Positions 19,111-30,322 of a stretch of 64,000 nt of DNA are shown here, one piece after another (the stretch's first letter is position 1; every line of letters begins with the position of its first letter). Location of the stretch: NCBI RefSeq assembly GCF_001598475.1, contig NZ_BCZA01000003.1, forward strand, positions 124,001-188,000. The letters are read 5' to 3'. A model generated the notes under the pieces. It was not told where the DNA came from. It made no database searches and was given only the letters and a program-made list of their open reading frames with translations. A program made the position numbers and the translations under genes. The stretch is from Pantoea agglomerans NBRC 102470 (lineage in GTDB: Bacteria > Pseudomonadota > Gammaproteobacteria > Enterobacterales > Enterobacteriaceae).

Positions 19111-20334
19111 TCAGACATCCAGCAGCAGGCGCGCCGGATCTTCCAGCATCTCTTTCACTGCAACCAGATAACCAACTGATTCACGGCCATCGATCAGACG
19201 GTGGTCGTAGGAGAGCGCCAGATACATCATCGGCAGCACCACAACCTGACCATTGACCGCCATCGGGCGATCTTTGATGGCGTGCATGCCCAGGATGGCG
19301 CTCTGCGGTGGGTTGATGATCGGGGTGGACATCAGTGAACCAAAGACGCCGCCGTTGGTAATGGTAAAGTTACCGCCGGTCAGATCCTCAACTGTCAGCT
19401 TGCCGTCACGGCCTTTCACTGCCAGCTCTTTGATTTTCTTCTCGATGTCCGCCATGCTCAGCGCATCCACGTCACGCAGGACGGGTGTAACCAGACCACG
19501 TGGCGTAGAGACCGCAATGCTGACGTCGAAGTAGTTGTGGTAAACCACATCTTCACCATCGATAGAAGCATTCACTTCCGGATAGCGTTTCAGCGCTTCA
19601 ACAACCGCTTTGATGTAGAAGGACATAAAGCCCAGACGTACACCGTGACGCTTCTCGAAGGCCTCACCATACTGCTTACGCAGATCCATGATGGGCTTCA
19701 TGTTGATTTCGTTGAAGGTGGTCAGCATCGCGGTGCTGTTCTTCGCTTCAAGCAGACGCTCGGCAACACGCTTACGCAGACGGGTCATCGGCACGCGTTT
19801 TTCGCTGCGGTTAGCCACTGGCTGCTGCGCGGCGGCCGCATCAGCAGCTGGCGCAGCGGCTTTAGCAGCCTGCGGTTTGTTAGCCAGATGTTTTTCAACA
19901 TCTTCACGGGTCAGACGACCACCAACACCGCTGCCTTTGATCTGCGAGGCATCAAGATTGTGCTCTGCAATCAGACGGCGGATAGCCGGGCTGAGCGCAT
20001 CGTTGCTCTCTTCTTCCAGTGACGCAGTCTGACGCTGAGCCGGGGTAGACTCTTTGCTTTCAGACTTCGCGCTGCTCTCTTTACCGGCGCTGTTGCCCTC
20101 TTTCAGACGACCCAGGATCTGGCGGGAAGTGACGGTGGCGCCCTCTTCTTCCAGAACGGCTTCCAGGATACCGTCCGCAGAGGCTGGCACTTCCAGTACA
20201 ACTTTGTCAGTTTCGATTTCGACCAGCACTTCATCGCGAGTGACTGCATCGCCTGGTTTTTTATGCCAGGTTGCCACAGAGGCATCGGCAACCGATTCAG
20301 GCAGGTCGGGAACGAGAATATCTACGCTACTCAT
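19111..20334 (-). CDS. sucB: 2-oxoglutarate dehydrogenase E2, dihydrolipoamide succinyltransferase
   Basis: SucB is the core of the 2-oxoglutarate dehydrogenase complex and moves the succinyl group from lipoamide to CoA. The 407-residue protein has one lipoyl domain (lipoylated Lys44 in ETDKVVLE), a peripheral-subunit-binding domain ([14 protein letters not shown], about 110-145), an Ala-rich linker, and the catalytic domain with His378 and Asp382 in [11 protein letters not shown]. It lies 15 bases after sucA. Confidence 0.98.
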   Translation of the reverse strand: MSSVDILVPDLPESVADASVATWHKKPGDAVTRDEVLVEIETDKVVLEVPASADGILEAVLEEEGATVTSRQILGRLKEGNSAGKESSAKSESKESTPAQRQTASLEEESNDALSPAIRRLIAEHNLDASQIKGSGVGGRLTREDVEKHLANKPQAAKAAAPAADAAAAQQPVANRSEKRVPMTRLRKRVAERLLEAKNSTAMLTTFNEINMKPIMDLRKQYGEAFEKRHGVRLGFMSFYIKAVVEALKRYPEVNASIDGEDVVYHNYFDVSIAVSTPRGLVTPVLRDVDALSMADIEKKIKELAVKGRDGKLTVEDLTGGNFTITNGGVFGSLMSTPIINPPQSAILGMHAIKDRPMAVNGQVVVLPMMYLALSYDHRLIDGRESVGYLVAVKEMLEDPARLLLDV

Positions 20335-20349
20335 TATCTTTCCTTTTAA

Positions 20350-23157
20350 TTAATTAACGTTCAGCGCGTCATTAACCAGGTCTTGCTGCTGTTGTTGGTG
20401 TACGGACATGTATCCCACGGCCGGTGAGGCGGATGCCGGGCGGCCTGCATAACGTAAGGTGGCACCAAACGGCACAACTTCACGGAAATGATGCTGACTG
20501 CAATACCAGGCGCCCTGATTCAGTGGCTCTTCCTGACACCAGACAAAATCCTGCACGTGAGCATACGCTTTTAATGCTTCCTGTACCGCGTGATGCGGGA
20601 ACGGATAGAGCTGCTCGATGCGCACGATAGCCACATCGGTCTGCTCATTTTTACGACGCTGCTCCAGCAGGTCGTAATAGACTTTACCGGAGCACAGCAC
20701 GACGCGTTTCACGCCCTGCGGATCCAGATCATCGACTTCGCCAATCGCAGGCTGGAAGCTGCCGTTAGCCAGTTCATCCAGCGTGGAGATCGCCAGCGGA
20801 TGACGCAGCAGTGATTTCGGCGACATCACAATCAGCGGACGGCGCATACCGCGCAGCGCCTGACGACGCAGCATATGGTAAACCTGCGCAGGGGTAGACG
20901 GCACGCAGACCTGCATGTTCTGCTCAGCGCAGAGTTGCAGATAACGCTCCAGGCGCGCAGAGGAGTGCTCTGGCCCCTGACCTTCATAACCGTGCGGCAG
21001 CAGCATCACCAGGCCACACATCCGGCCCCATTTCTGCTCACCGGAGCTGATGAACTGGTCGATAACAACCTGTGCGCCGTTGGCGAAGTCACCAAACTGC
21101 GCTTCCCAGATGGTCAGGATGCGCGGCTCTGCGGTGGCATAACCATATTCAAAGGCCAGTACCGCCTCTTCTGACAGCACGGAGTCCCACACTTTGAACT
21201 GGCCCTGACCGCTGTGCACGTGGTGCAGAGGGGTATAGGTTGAGCCGTTCGCCTGATTATGGACTACCGCGTGACGATGGAAGAAGGTTCCGCGACCGGT
21301 ATCTTCACCCGACAGACGCACCGGAATGCCTTCATCAACCAGCGTGGCGTATGCCAGATTTTCCGCGCCGCCCCAGTCAAAGGCTTTCTCGCCTTCAGCC
21401 ATCAGGCGACGGTCGTTGTAAATCTTGGCAACACGCGACTGCACTTCCACCTCTTCAGGCACCTGGCTGATACGCAGCGCCAGCTCCTTCAGACGTTTCA
21501 TGTCGACCTGAGCCGGGTAAGGTTCATCCCACTCATGATTCAGGTAAGGTGACCAGGTAAAGGAGTGCAGGCTCATTGGACGCCATTCCGGCACCACGCA
21601 CTCACCCGCATCCAGCGCGTCACGGTAGAGATTGACCATTTCGGTCGCATCTTCCTGCGTGGCAATGGCTTCACCTTCCAGACGGTCGGCATAGATTTTA
21701 CGCGGCGTCGGGTGTTTTTTGATTTTCTGGTACATCAGCGGCTGGGTCGCACTTGGCTCATCCGCCTCGTTGTGACCATGACGGCGATAGCAGACCAGAT
21801 CGATAAACACATCACGCTTAAAGGTGTTGCGATAGTCGAGCGCCAGACGGGTCACAAACGCGACCGCTTCCGGATCGTCAGCATTGACGTGGAAAATCGG
21901 TGCCAGCACCATTTTGCCGATATCGGTGCAGTAAGGGGTAGAACGCGCATCTTTCGGGTTGGAGGTGGTGAAGCCAACCTGGTTGTTGATGACGATGCGA
22001 ACGGTACCGCCCACTTCATAACCGCGCGCCTGTGACATGTTCAGAGTTTCCTGAACCACGCCCTGGCCAATCACGGCCGCATCACCATGAATGGTGATCG
22101 GTAAGACTTTATTGCTGGCTGGCTCATCCAGACGATCCAGACGGGCACGTACTGAACCCATGACTACCGGGCTGACGATCTCCAGGTGCGACGGGTTAAA
22201 CGCCAGCGCCAGGTGAACCAGACCGCCTTCGGTTTCCACGTCAGACGAGAAGCCCATGTGGTACTTCACGTCACCGGTGCCCAGATGCTCTTTGTGCTTA
22301 CCGGCGAACTCGTCGAACAGATCCTGTGGCTTTTTACCCAGCACGTTGATCAGCACGTTGAGACGGCCACGGTGCGCCATACCCAGTACGACTTCACGGG
22401 TTCCGCTCTTACCGGCATGACGGATCATTTCGCGCAGCATCGGAACCAGTGCATCGCCGCCTTCCAGCGAGAAGCGTTTGGCACCCGGGAATTTCGCTCC
22501 GAGATATTTTTCCAGCCCTTCGGCCGCGGTCAGCTCTTTCAGGAAACCTTTTTTCTCTTCATTGCTGAAGGCTGCACGGCCCGCGACTGACTCAAGACGC
22601 TGCTGAATCCAGCGTTTCTCATCAGTGTTGTTGATGTGCATATATTCTGCACCGATCGAGCCGCAGTAAGTCTGAGTCAGCGCCTCGAACAGTTCGGCCA
22701 GCTTCATGGTCTCTTTGCCAATGGCAAAAGAGCCGACGTTAAAGCTTTCCTGAAAATCGGCCTCGGTCAGATCGTGAAAAGCGGGATCGAGATCGGCTAC
22801 CCGGTCCTGTTTCCACAGACCAAGCGGGTCAAGATTGGCGTGCTGATGACCGCGGAAACGAAACGCGTTAATCAGCTGCAGCACTTTTACTTGCTTGGAG
22901 TTGGTTTCAGGATCGGAGACAGATGAGGTGTAACGAGATGCGTCTTTCGCCAGGCGACGGAAGTACTCACGTGTGGTGGAGTGAAACTGCTCAGGTTTCA
23001 TTCCGGTGCCCGGTAACTGCTGGAACATCGAGCGCCACACTGCATCGACAGAGTCAGGATCGGTCAGGAAATCCTCATAGAGCTGCTCTATGTAAGACTG
23101 ATTCGCGCCGGCCAGCCAGGAAGAGTCCAGCCAGGGCTTCATCGCGCTGTTCTGCAT
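20350..23157 (-). CDS. sucA: 2-oxoglutarate dehydrogenase E1 component
   Basis: SucA is the thiamine-diphosphate-dependent decarboxylase of the 2-oxoglutarate dehydrogenase complex. It has 935 residues, as in E. coli (933). Visible landmarks are VVLGMAHRGRLNVL, the substrate-binding HNEADEPS segment, and IGQGVVQETLNMSQ, with a transketolase-like C-terminal half. It follows sdhB after 200 bases, a gap that includes a 21-base palindrome. It is probably transcribed both from the sdh promoter and from its own. Confidence 0.98.
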   Translation of the reverse strand: MQNSAMKPWLDSSWLAGANQSYIEQLYEDFLTDPDSVDAVWRSMFQQLPGTGMKPEQFHSTTREYFRRLAKDASRYTSSVSDPETNSKQVKVLQLINAFRFRGHQHANLDPLGLWKQDRVADLDPAFHDLTEADFQESFNVGSFAIGKETMKLAELFEALTQTYCGSIGAEYMHINNTDEKRWIQQRLESVAGRAAFSNEEKKGFLKELTAAEGLEKYLGAKFPGAKRFSLEGGDALVPMLREMIRHAGKSGTREVVLGMAHRGRLNVLINVLGKKPQDLFDEFAGKHKEHLGTGDVKYHMGFSSDVETEGGLVHLALAFNPSHLEIVSPVVMGSVRARLDRLDEPASNKVLPITIHGDAAVIGQGVVQETLNMSQARGYEVGGTVRIVINNQVGFTTSNPKDARSTPYCTDIGKMVLAPIFHVNADDPEAVAFVTRLALDYRNTFKRDVFIDLVCYRRHGHNEADEPSATQPLMYQKIKKHPTPRKIYADRLEGEAIATQEDATEMVNLYRDALDAGECVVPEWRPMSLHSFTWSPYLNHEWDEPYPAQVDMKRLKELALRISQVPEEVEVQSRVAKIYNDRRLMAEGEKAFDWGGAENLAYATLVDEGIPVRLSGEDTGRGTFFHRHAVVHNQANGSTYTPLHHVHSGQGQFKVWDSVLSEEAVLAFEYGYATAEPRILTIWEAQFGDFANGAQVVIDQFISSGEQKWGRMCGLVMLLPHGYEGQGPEHSSARLERYLQLCAEQNMQVCVPSTPAQVYHMLRRQALRGMRRPLIVMSPKSLLRHPLAISTLDELANGSFQPAIGEVDDLDPQGVKRVVLCSGKVYYDLLEQRRKNEQTDVAIVRIEQLYPFPHHAVQEALKAYAHVQDFVWCQEEPLNQGAWYCSQHHFREVVPFGATLRYAGRPASASPAVGYMSVHQQQQQDLVNDALNVN

Positions 23158-23326
23158 TGTGATCCCTTAAGCATTGCTATGCTTTTTTGAGGTTTCATTT
23201 GTTGCCGCTTTCGCGGTTTGCCGTAGTGAGTTCAGCGATACGAGCACTTTGCGCAGCGCGCGTGGCCCGTAAGGGAACCTTTGTAAACGTGGTAATCACC
23301 GCGCTTACAGAGGCTTCCGTAAAACA

Positions 23327-23347
23327 CCGGGAACCTGAGGTTCCCGG
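23327..23347 (-). other. Perfect 10-bp-stem palindrome between sdhB and sucA
   Basis: CCGGGAACCT-G-AGGTTCCCGG lies 11 bases past the sdhB stop. No T-run follows on the minus strand (TGTTTTACGG), so it is more likely an RNA-stabilising stem or weak attenuator between sdhCDAB and sucABCD than a terminator. A one-base loop would be strained, so the real hairpin would open a few central pairs. Confidence 0.5.
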
Positions 23348-23357
23348 CAGAAACTGC

Positions 23358-24074
23358 TTATGCGCCGCGCTGCAGCAGCATCGACTTGATATGGCCGATG
23401 GCGCGCGTCGGGTTCAGCCCTTTCGGACATACGCTCACACAGTTCATGATGCTATGGCAGCGGAATACGCTGAAAGCATCATTCAGATTGTCGAGACGCG
23501 CCTCGGTTTCGGTGTCGCGGCTGTCAATCAGGAAGCGGTACGCGGCCAGCAGGCCAGCAGGACCGATGAACTTCTCAGGATTCCACCAGAATGATGGGCA
23601 TGAGGTTGAGCAGCAGGCACAGAGTATACATTCGTACAGGCCATCCAGGTGTTCACGCTCATCCGGCGACTGCAGATGTTCACGAGCTGGCGGATTTTCC
23701 CCATTATTCAACAGGAAAGGCTTAATTTTCTCATACTGTGCATAAAACTGGCTCATGTCTACAACCAGGTCACGCACCACCGGTAAACCTGGGAGCGGAC
23801 GGATAACAATTTTCTGTTTGCCGTTGCCCAGCGCCGAGACGGGCGTAATGCAGGCCAGTCCGTTTTTACCGTTCATGTTCAGGCCATCGGAACCGCAGAC
23901 GCCTTCACGACAGGAGCGACGAAACGCCAGGGTCGGATCTTTCTCTTTCAGGCGAATCAGTGCGTCCAGCAGCATCATGTCGCGACCATCTTCCGCTTCC
24001 AGGGTGTAATCCTGCATGCGCGGTTTGTCATCGACGTCCGGATTGTAGCGATAAATTGAAAACTCGAGTCTCAT
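23358..24074 (-). CDS. sdhB: Succinate dehydrogenase iron-sulfur subunit
   Basis: SdhB carries electrons from FAD to ubiquinone through three iron-sulfur clusters. All ligand motifs are visible in the 238-residue protein: the [2Fe-2S] loop SCREGVCGSDG, the [4Fe-4S] motif CILCACCSTSCP, and CHSIMNCVSVCPKG for the [3Fe-4S] cluster. It follows sdhA after 14 bases. Confidence 0.98.
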   Translation of the reverse strand: MRLEFSIYRYNPDVDDKPRMQDYTLEAEDGRDMMLLDALIRLKEKDPTLAFRRSCREGVCGSDGLNMNGKNGLACITPVSALGNGKQKIVIRPLPGLPVVRDLVVDMSQFYAQYEKIKPFLLNNGENPPAREHLQSPDEREHLDGLYECILCACCSTSCPSFWWNPEKFIGPAGLLAAYRFLIDSRDTETEARLDNLNDAFSVFRCHSIMNCVSVCPKGLNPTRAIGHIKSMLLQRGA

Positions 24075-24088
24075 GATCGTCTCCGAAA

Positions 24089-25855
24089 TTAGTAGGTACG
24101 CACTTTCGGCGGGAAGGCCGCGCGCAGTTTCGGCTGCATGTTCACCTCACGGCGCGTCATGCTTTCGGTTTCCGGGACATAAAGACTGTGGCACAGCCAG
24201 TTTTCATCATCACGATCCGGGAAGTCGAAGCGACTGTGCGCACCGCGGCTTTCGGTGCGATAGTTAGCCGCTACCGCCGTGGCAAAGGCCGTCTCCATCA
24301 GGTTATCCAGCTCCAGGCACTCAATACGCTGGGTGTTGAAATCCGGTGAGCGGTCATCCAGACGCGCTGACTTCAGGCGCTGGCGAATCTCTTTCAGCTC
24401 TTCCAGACCCTGTGCCATCGCTTCGCCTTCACGGAATACCGAGAAGTTATTCTGCATGCAGCGTTGCAGCGCTTTACGAATCTCAACCGGATCTTCACCC
24501 GTGGTGTTGTTTTCCCAGCGGTTGAAACGCGCCATCGCCCCGGCGATCTCATCTTCTGTGGCATCACGCAGGTCGCCCTGCTCCTGAATACTCGCCAGCA
24601 GATGCAGACCCGCTGCACGGCCAAAGACCACCAGGTCGAGCAGTGAGTTACCGCCCAGACGGTTGGCACCATGCACCGATACACAGGCGATTTCACCGAC
24701 GGCGAACAGGCCAGGAATCACTACATCTTCGCCCTGCTCATTGACGCGCAGTGCCTGGCCGGTCACTTTGGTCGGAATACCGCCCATCATGTAGTGGCAG
24801 GTCGGAATGACCGGAATCGGCTCTTTAATCGGATCGGCGTGCGCAAAGGTGCGTGACAGCTCAAGGATGCCAGGCAGACGTGACTCAAGCACCTCTTTAC
24901 CCAGATGATCCAGTTTCAGTTTGAGATGTGGACCCCACGGGCCATCACAGCCGCGACCTTCACGGATTTCAATCATCATTGAGCGCGCAACCACGTCGCG
25001 GCCCGCCAGATCTTTGGCGTTCGGCGCATAACGCTCCATGAAGCGTTCGCCATGTTTGTTCAGCAGATAGCCGCCTTCACCACGGCAGCCCTCGGTGACC
25101 AGCACGCCCGCACCGGCGATACCGGTTGGGTGGAACTGCCACATCTCCATATCCTGCACCGGTACGCCCGCACGCAGTGCCATACCTACGCCGTCACCGG
25201 TGTTGATGTGTGCATTGGTGGTGGACTGGTAGATACGGCCCGCGCCGCCGGTGGCCAGAATGGTCGCTTTCGCTTTGAAATAAACGGTTTCGCCGGTTTC
25301 GATGCAGATAGCGGTACAACCCACGACTGCGCCATCGGCGTTTTTCACCAGATCCAGTGCATACCACTCAGAGAAGATAGTGGTTTTGTTTTTCAGGTTC
25401 TGCTGATAAAGGGTGTGCAGCAATGCGTGACCGGTACGGTCAGCCGCAGCCGCCGTACGCGCCGCCTGCTCGCCACCGAAATTCTTTGACTGGCCACCAA
25501 ACGGACGCTGGTAGACTCGACCATCTTCCAGACGCGAGAAAGGCAGACCCATGTGTTCCAGTTCCAGAATTGCTTCCGGTCCGGTTTTACACATATATTC
25601 AATCGCGTCCTGGTCGCCGATATAGTCGGAACCTTTGACGGTGTCGTACATGTGCCATTCCCAGTTATCTTCATGGGTATTACCCAGCGCAACGGTAATA
25701 CCGCCCTGCGCAGATACGGTGTGGGAACGGGTCGGGAAAACTTTAGATAACAGGGCACAGCTCTGGCCGCCCTGGGAGATTTGCAGTGCGGCTCGCATTC
25801 CTGCGCCACCTGCGCCGATTACCACGGCATCGAACTCTCTGATTGGCAAACTCAT
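24089..25855 (-). CDS. sdhA: Succinate dehydrogenase flavoprotein subunit
   Basis: SdhA oxidises succinate to fumarate with covalently bound FAD. The 588-residue protein has the dinucleotide fold [14 protein letters not shown], the flavinylated His45 in [11 protein letters not shown], and the active-site segment [21 protein letters not shown]. It begins on the base adjacent to the sdhD stop. Confidence 0.98.
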   Translation of the reverse strand: MSLPIREFDAVVIGAGGAGMRAALQISQGGQSCALLSKVFPTRSHTVSAQGGITVALGNTHEDNWEWHMYDTVKGSDYIGDQDAIEYMCKTGPEAILELEHMGLPFSRLEDGRVYQRPFGGQSKNFGGEQAARTAAAADRTGHALLHTLYQQNLKNKTTIFSEWYALDLVKNADGAVVGCTAICIETGETVYFKAKATILATGGAGRIYQSTTNAHINTGDGVGMALRAGVPVQDMEMWQFHPTGIAGAGVLVTEGCRGEGGYLLNKHGERFMERYAPNAKDLAGRDVVARSMMIEIREGRGCDGPWGPHLKLKLDHLGKEVLESRLPGILELSRTFAHADPIKEPIPVIPTCHYMMGGIPTKVTGQALRVNEQGEDVVIPGLFAVGEIACVSVHGANRLGGNSLLDLVVFGRAAGLHLLASIQEQGDLRDATEDEIAGAMARFNRWENNTTGEDPVEIRKALQRCMQNNFSVFREGEAMAQGLEELKEIRQRLKSARLDDRSPDFNTQRIECLELDNLMETAFATAVAANYRTESRGAHSRFDFPDRDDENWLCHSLYVPETESMTRREVNMQPKLRAAFPPKVRTY

Positions 25856-26203
25856 TTACACACCCCACACCACAACAAATCCATAAATCGCATACCACAA
25901 CAGCGCCACGACAATCACAAACTGCAACAACAAGCGGGTTGGCAGTGATTTAACGTAGTCTGTTAACACCTGCCACATGCCAATCCAGCCGTGGATCAGA
26001 ATGGAGAACAGCGTCAGCAGCGTGAACACTTTGGTGAATGCGGAAGCGAAGAAGCCACGCCACAGGTCATAAGTCAGCGTGTCTGTCATCACCACGAAAC
26101 CGAGGATATAGACGATGTAGAGCGTAATGAGAATTGCAGTTGCCCGCAGCAGCAGCCAGTCCTGAATGCCGTTGCGACCCAATGCGGATGCATTGCTTAC
26201 CAT
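25856..26203 (-). CDS. sdhD: Succinate dehydrogenase membrane anchor subunit SdhD
   Basis: SdhD is a 115-residue protein with three membrane helices that, with SdhC, binds haem b556 and the ubiquinone site. It matches E. coli SdhD ([36 protein letters not shown]). It overlaps sdhC by 7 bases and abuts sdhA. Confidence 0.96.
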   Translation of the reverse strand: MVSNASALGRNGIQDWLLLRATAILITLYIVYILGFVVMTDTLTYDLWRGFFASAFTKVFTLLTLFSILIHGWIGMWQVLTDYVKSLPTRLLLQFVIVVALLWYAIYGFVVVWGV

Positions 26204-26586
26204 ACGAGGACTCCCGCCAGAATTGCCAGCACGACAGTGATCACAAAAGTCATATGAGCGGAACGCTTACCAACCTGCAGCGTTTCGGCCAGATAACCAA
26301 AATCCATCAACATATGACGAATCCCGCTCACCGCGTGATAGGCCAGCGCCGTTAAGATGCCCCACATAATGAACTTCGCGAAGAAGCCATCCATGATGGA
26401 CGCAGCGTGCTGGAAACCTTCAGGAGAGGAGAGAGAGAGACCGAGCAGCCACAGCAGGATGCCAATGGCAACCAATGTGATTACGCCGGAGACGCGGTGA
26501 AGAATGGACGATATTGCAGTAACGGGAAACCGGATCGTCGAGAGATCCAAGTTGACAGGTCTTTGTTTTTTCACGGTTTTGCCCAC
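26197..26586 (-). CDS. sdhC: Succinate dehydrogenase cytochrome b556 subunit SdhC
   Basis: SdhC is the first membrane anchor of complex II. I chose the GTG at 26586, giving (M)[14 protein letters not shown] and 129 residues, the E. coli length. A longer frame to 26637 has no family support. The quinone/haem region ([27 protein letters not shown]) is conserved. It is the first gene of sdhCDAB, divergent from gltA. Confidence 0.93.
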   Translation of the reverse strand: MGKTVKKQRPVNLDLSTIRFPVTAISSILHRVSGVITLVAIGILLWLLGLSLSSPEGFQHAASIMDGFFAKFIMWGILTALAYHAVSGIRHMLMDFGYLAETLQVGKRSAHMTFVITVVLAILAGVLVW

Positions 26587-27219
26587 ACAGCTCTTTTTTA
26601 TTTTGCTTCCTCCGGACCTGAGGCGGAGTCTAATCACAACGCGTGGCAGACTTTAACCGTCACCAAAAAAGCAACATCCAGTGTTAGTTGACGCGGTAGT
26701 AAACGCTGGGTGGCTCCTGGTGTCAGGGTGTTCCGGAGACCTGCCTGGAGTATAGGAGGATCACATTCTGATTACAATTCCCCTACAAACTCTTTGGTAT
26801 ATTTTAGGTGGAACAGTGATCCTACTCACGATTTTCACAATTGATACAATTTTAATTATCTGATTTGACAATAGTTCAACAATTCAGTTACAAACTAAGC
26901 CTGTAAATTCCTATGATGCGCAAAAGTTATGGGGATACACTTTCCCCTAAGCGCAAGTTATGTAACATTGCGATAATGAGCATTAAAAAGCATCAGGTTA
27001 TTGGTTACCAAGAAGTTATGTCCTGACCGGATCTTTAACAACCGCGATATGCAGCATGTCCATGGCTCACCGGTTCCCGCTGGGAACGCGCCGCTCACTC
27101 TGTACCCTGCACCCGTTTTATCCCCGCAGAGTGATACTGTGTAGTTTTGCCAACCGCAACATGAACGCGTTTCAGGTGTCTAAAGATCCTTACCTACATA
27201 AGGCGCTATGGAGACGAAA
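26587..27219. promoter_or_regulatory. sdhC-gltA divergent promoter region (about 630 bases)
   Basis: I see no credible ORF here. The AT-rich centre (about 26760-27000) should hold the divergent sdh and gltA promoters, which in E. coli are repressed by ArcA and controlled by CRP. A CRP-like site lies at 26815-26830. The part next to gltA (27050-27200) would form a long gltA leader. Confidence 0.7.
26815..26830. promoter_or_regulatory. Candidate CRP site in the sdhC-gltA intergenic region
   Basis: AGTGA-TCCTAC-TCACG differs from TGTGA-N6-TCACA by one base in each half. Its position between sdh and gltA agrees with known CRP control of sdh. Inferred. Confidence 0.5.
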
Positions 27220-28503
27220 ATGACAGATAAAAAAGTAACGCTAACCCTGCAAGATGGAACATCTATTGAACTGGACGTGCTGAAAGGTACGCTGGGCCAG
27301 GATGTCGTTGATGTCCGCACTCTGGGTTCAAGTGGCCTGTTCACCTTCGATCCCGGTTTTACGTCTACCGCGTCCTGCGAATCTGCAATCACCTTTATCG
27401 ATGGGGATGAAGGTATCCTGCTGCACCGTGGTTTCCCTATTTCTGAGCTGGCGACCCACTCTAACTATCTGGAAGTCTGCTACATCCTGCTGAACGGCGA
27501 AGCACCAAACCAGAAACAGTTTGATGAGTTCCGTACCACGGTTACCCGCCACACCATGATTCATGAGCAGATTACCCGCCTGTTCCACGGCTTCCGTCGC
27601 GATTCGCATCCGATGGCGGTAATGTGCGGTGTCACTGGCGCACTGGCTGCGTTTTACCACGATTCGCTGGATGTAAACATTGAGCGCCACCGCGAAATTG
27701 CAGCATTCCGTTTGCTTTCTAAAATGCCGACCATGGCAGCGATGTGTTACAAATATTCTATCGGCCAGCCGTTTGTCTATCCGCGCAACGATCTCTCCTA
27801 TGCGGGTAACTTCCTGCACATGATGTTTGCCACGCCGTGCGAAGAGTATAAAGTGAATCCGGTGCTGGAACGCGCCATGGACCGCATCCTGATCCTGCAT
27901 GCTGACCATGAGCAGAACGCCTCAACCTCTACCGTTCGTACCGCCGGTTCAAGCGGCGCGAATCCGTTTGCCTGTATCGCCGCCGGGATCGCCTCCCTGT
28001 GGGGACCGGCGCACGGTGGTGCCAACGAAGCGACCCTGCGTATGCTGGAAGAGATCAGCACCGTTGAGCATATTCCGGAATTTGTTAAACGCGCCAAAGA
28101 CAAAAATGACTCCTTCCGTCTGATGGGCTTTGGTCACCGCGTTTACAAAAACTACGATCCACGCGCGACCGTGATGCGCGATACCTGCCATGAAGTCCTG
28201 AATGAGCTGGGTATGAAGGATGACCTGCTGGAAGTGGCGATGGAGCTGGAACACATTGCGCTGAACGACCCGTACTTCATTGAGCGTAAACTCTATCCAA
28301 ACGTGGACTTCTACTCCGGTATCATTCTGAAAGCGATGGGTATTCCATCCTCCATGTTTACGGTGATCTTCGCGATGGCCCGTACTGTTGGCTGGATTGC
28401 ACACTGGAAAGAGATGCACGACGAAGGCATGAAGATTGCCCGTCCACGTCAGCTCTACACCGGTTATACCGAGCGCGAATTCAGCTCACAGCTGAAAAAG
28501 TAA
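27220..28503 (+). CDS. gltA: Citrate synthase (type II)
   Basis: GltA condenses acetyl-CoA and oxaloacetate to citrate, the entry step of the TCA cycle. The ATG at 27220 ([10 protein letters not shown]) gives 427 residues, the E. coli length, and has GGAG seven bases upstream. The in-frame ATG at 27208 lies on the far side of that ribosome-binding site. Conserved motifs include [16 protein letters not shown] and [15 protein letters not shown]. It is divergent from sdhCDAB-sucABCD, so TCA genes flank one control region. Confidence 0.98.
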   Translation: MTDKKVTLTLQDGTSIELDVLKGTLGQDVVDVRTLGSSGLFTFDPGFTSTASCESAITFIDGDEGILLHRGFPISELATHSNYLEVCYILLNGEAPNQKQFDEFRTTVTRHTMIHEQITRLFHGFRRDSHPMAVMCGVTGALAAFYHDSLDVNIERHREIAAFRLLSKMPTMAAMCYKYSIGQPFVYPRNDLSYAGNFLHMMFATPCEEYKVNPVLERAMDRILILHADHEQNASTSTVRTAGSSGANPFACIAAGIASLWGPAHGGANEATLRMLEEISTVEHIPEFVKRAKDKNDSFRLMGFGHRVYKNYDPRATVMRDTCHEVLNELGMKDDLLEVAMELEHIALNDPYFIERKLYPNVDFYSGIILKAMGIPSSMFTVIFAMARTVGWIAHWKEMHDEGMKIARPRQLYTGYTEREFSSQLKK

Positions 28504-28868
28504 GGTTCGCAGGGCGGATAGGGATTTCCGCTTGATGTTGGTATAAAGCTGGGGGCAGTTAGCTGTGATACTGCGCCTGCGCAGAGAACACGGTCAGATC
28601 GGAAAGACGCAAAAGCCGTCATCCATGACACGCTCGGCCCGCGCGATTACGCACCTCATCCCTGAGGTGCGCCCGTTGCCGGGCCAACGCGTTGCGTTGT
28701 TCAAAAACGCTCCCGGCGTTTTTGTCCATGGCGCGGGACGCTTTCCTCCTCTGACCGTATCCCCTGCGCGTCAGACTTCTTAGTAGCGGCTGGACTCACC
28801 CGGATTCGAGTTTGTCAGCTGTTTGCAGTAAGAACCTTTTCCTGTTTTGTTCCCCAATGCGGTCGCCC
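28504..28868. other. gltA-nei convergent intergenic region
   Basis: This 365-base gap between convergent genes has no credible ORF. More than half is the inverted copy of the dispersed repeat element. No clear Rho-independent terminator for gltA is visible in the first 70 bases, so hairpins of the element may serve this purpose. Confidence 0.6.
28579..28769 (-). repeat. Dispersed structured repeat element, copy 2
   Basis: This 191-bp element is in inverse orientation to copy 1 (6274-6462) and by eye about 90% identical to it along its full length. Its ends read GCGCAGAGAACACGGTCAGA and, in reverse complement, GCGCAGGGGATACGGTCAGA. The internal hairpins GCACCTCA/TGAGGTGC and AAAAACGC/GCGTTTTT are preserved. 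It lies between the convergent gltA and nei. No coding content. Confidence 0.85.
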
Positions 28869-29657
28869 CTATCTCTGACAACCCGGACACCAGTAAAAAG
28901 GCCGTGATGAGAGCGTGCCCTTCTCAATTACCGTGCCGCAGCGTCGGCATTTTTTGCCCTGTCGATGAAACACCTCAAACTGAAACGCCGCTTCCTCATG
29001 ATATTTCTTCATGGTTCCACGCATCCGATAGGCATGGCGCGGCACCGACAGCAGCGCTTCGCTGAAAGCAGTCAGCTGATCGTTACTGAGATCCTGCGCC
29101 CGATGATTTGGCAGCAGCTGTGCCAGCCACAGAATTTCGGCACGCAGATAGTTTCCCAGCCCGGCCAGAAAAGCCTGATCCAGCAACAGACCACTGAACT
29201 GCCGCCGCCGGAAACGGGGTGACAGCAGCCGCTCTTTAACCTCTTCCACTGTCAGCGCGCTGTTCAGCACATCCGGCCCGATACGATTAAGAAACGGATG
29301 CGCCGCCAGCGTATCCGCGTTGAGCAGCTCAATATCAGAGGCGCTGTAGAGCAGAATCGCTTTGCCCGCCGTCGCCAGCCTCACCCGCAACTGACGGGTG
29401 GAATTCAGTTCGGTGTCAGGTTTTACAATGCGCCAGACACCATAAAGCTGATTATGACTGTAGAGAGTCAGGCCATTGCTGAAATGAGTCAGCAGCGCTT
29501 TTCCCCGCGTCTCAATCGCCTGAACCTGCTCACCAATCAATGCCGGTTCATAGGTCTTGAGCTGAGGAAACGCGAACCACGCTTCCGTTAACGGCTGACC
29601 CACAATGGCGTCTTCAAGTTTATCCGCCACGCGACGAATTTCCGGTCCTTCAGGCAT
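28869..29657 (-). CDS. nei: Endonuclease VIII (DNA glycosylase/AP lyase)
   Basis: Nei excises oxidised pyrimidines and cleaves the abasic site. The 262-residue protein has the family N-terminus MPEGPEIRR, in which Pro2 is the Schiff-base nucleophile and Glu3 the acid. It ends with the zinc finger [11 protein letters not shown]...FYWCPGCQR. It is last in a same-strand run pxpBCA-DUF969-DUF979-pcp-nei. In E. coli nei follows pxpA directly; here three genes intervene. It starts 11 bases after pcp. Confidence 0.96.
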   Translation of the reverse strand: MPEGPEIRRVADKLEDAIVGQPLTEAWFAFPQLKTYEPALIGEQVQAIETRGKALLTHFSNGLTLYSHNQLYGVWRIVKPDTELNSTRQLRVRLATAGKAILLYSASDIELLNADTLAAHPFLNRIGPDVLNSALTVEEVKERLLSPRFRRRQFSGLLLDQAFLAGLGNYLRAEILWLAQLLPNHRAQDLSNDQLTAFSEALLSVPRHAYRMRGTMKKYHEEAAFQFEVFHRQGKKCRRCGTVIEKGTLSSRPFYWCPGCQR

Positions 29658-29668
29658 CGTTCATCCTC

Positions 29669-30316
29669 TTAATGGGTGGCGCCGCCAGCCTGTCTGATAT
29701 CCTCGCCGGTCTCCAGCGTGACCTTTACCGCAATTTCCAGCGCCTGAATAATGGACGCCAGCGCCATGCTCGGTGCGCCCGGATGCTGCGCCGCCTGTTC
29801 TGGCAGATAAGGAATATGGATAAAACCTCCCCGCACCGGACTGTCATGCTGCTCAAGCCAGTGCAGCAGGCCGTACATTACGCGGTTACAGGTAAAGGTG
29901 CCCGCCGTTTGCGACACTGAAGCGGGGATCCCCGCTTCCCGCACCGCCGCCACAATCGCTTTGATGGGCAGACGGGAAAAATAGGCTGCCGGGCCACCAG
30001 CTACGACGGGCTCATCCACCGGCTGATGACCGGCGTTGTCCGGGATACGGGCGTCATCGACATTAATACCAATACGTTCAACGGTAATGTCGCTTCGCCC
30101 GCCCGCCTGCCCCACCGACAGAATCGCATCCGGTTTCACCTCTTCCAGCGCCTGATTCAGCACCCTGAGTACGTCGCTGAATACCACCGGCAACTGGCGG
30201 ATCACTATCGTCGCCCCGCTAATCTGTTTACCTTCCAGCGCGCGCACCGCTTCCCATGAAGGGTTAATCGTTTCACCGCCAAAAGGTTCAAAGGCGGTCA
30301 TCAGGACAGTTTTCAT
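29669..30316 (-). CDS. pcp: Pyrrolidone-carboxylate peptidase (pyroglutamyl peptidase I)
   Basis: Pcp removes N-terminal pyroglutamate from peptides. The 215-residue protein has the peptidase C15 active site: Glu in [18 protein letters not shown], Cys in [12 protein letters not shown] and His in [12 protein letters not shown]. It follows DUF979 after 6 bases. The product, 5-oxoproline, is the substrate of the PxpABC enzyme encoded just upstream, which links the block into one pathway. It is absent from this position in E. coli K-12. Confidence 0.95.
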   Translation of the reverse strand: MKTVLMTAFEPFGGETINPSWEAVRALEGKQISGATIVIRQLPVVFSDVLRVLNQALEEVKPDAILSVGQAGGRSDITVERIGINVDDARIPDNAGHQPVDEPVVAGGPAAYFSRLPIKAIVAAVREAGIPASVSQTAGTFTCNRVMYGLLHWLEQHDSPVRGGFIHIPYLPEQAAQHPGAPSMALASIIQALEIAVKVTLETGEDIRQAGGATH

Positions 30317-30322
30317 GCAACC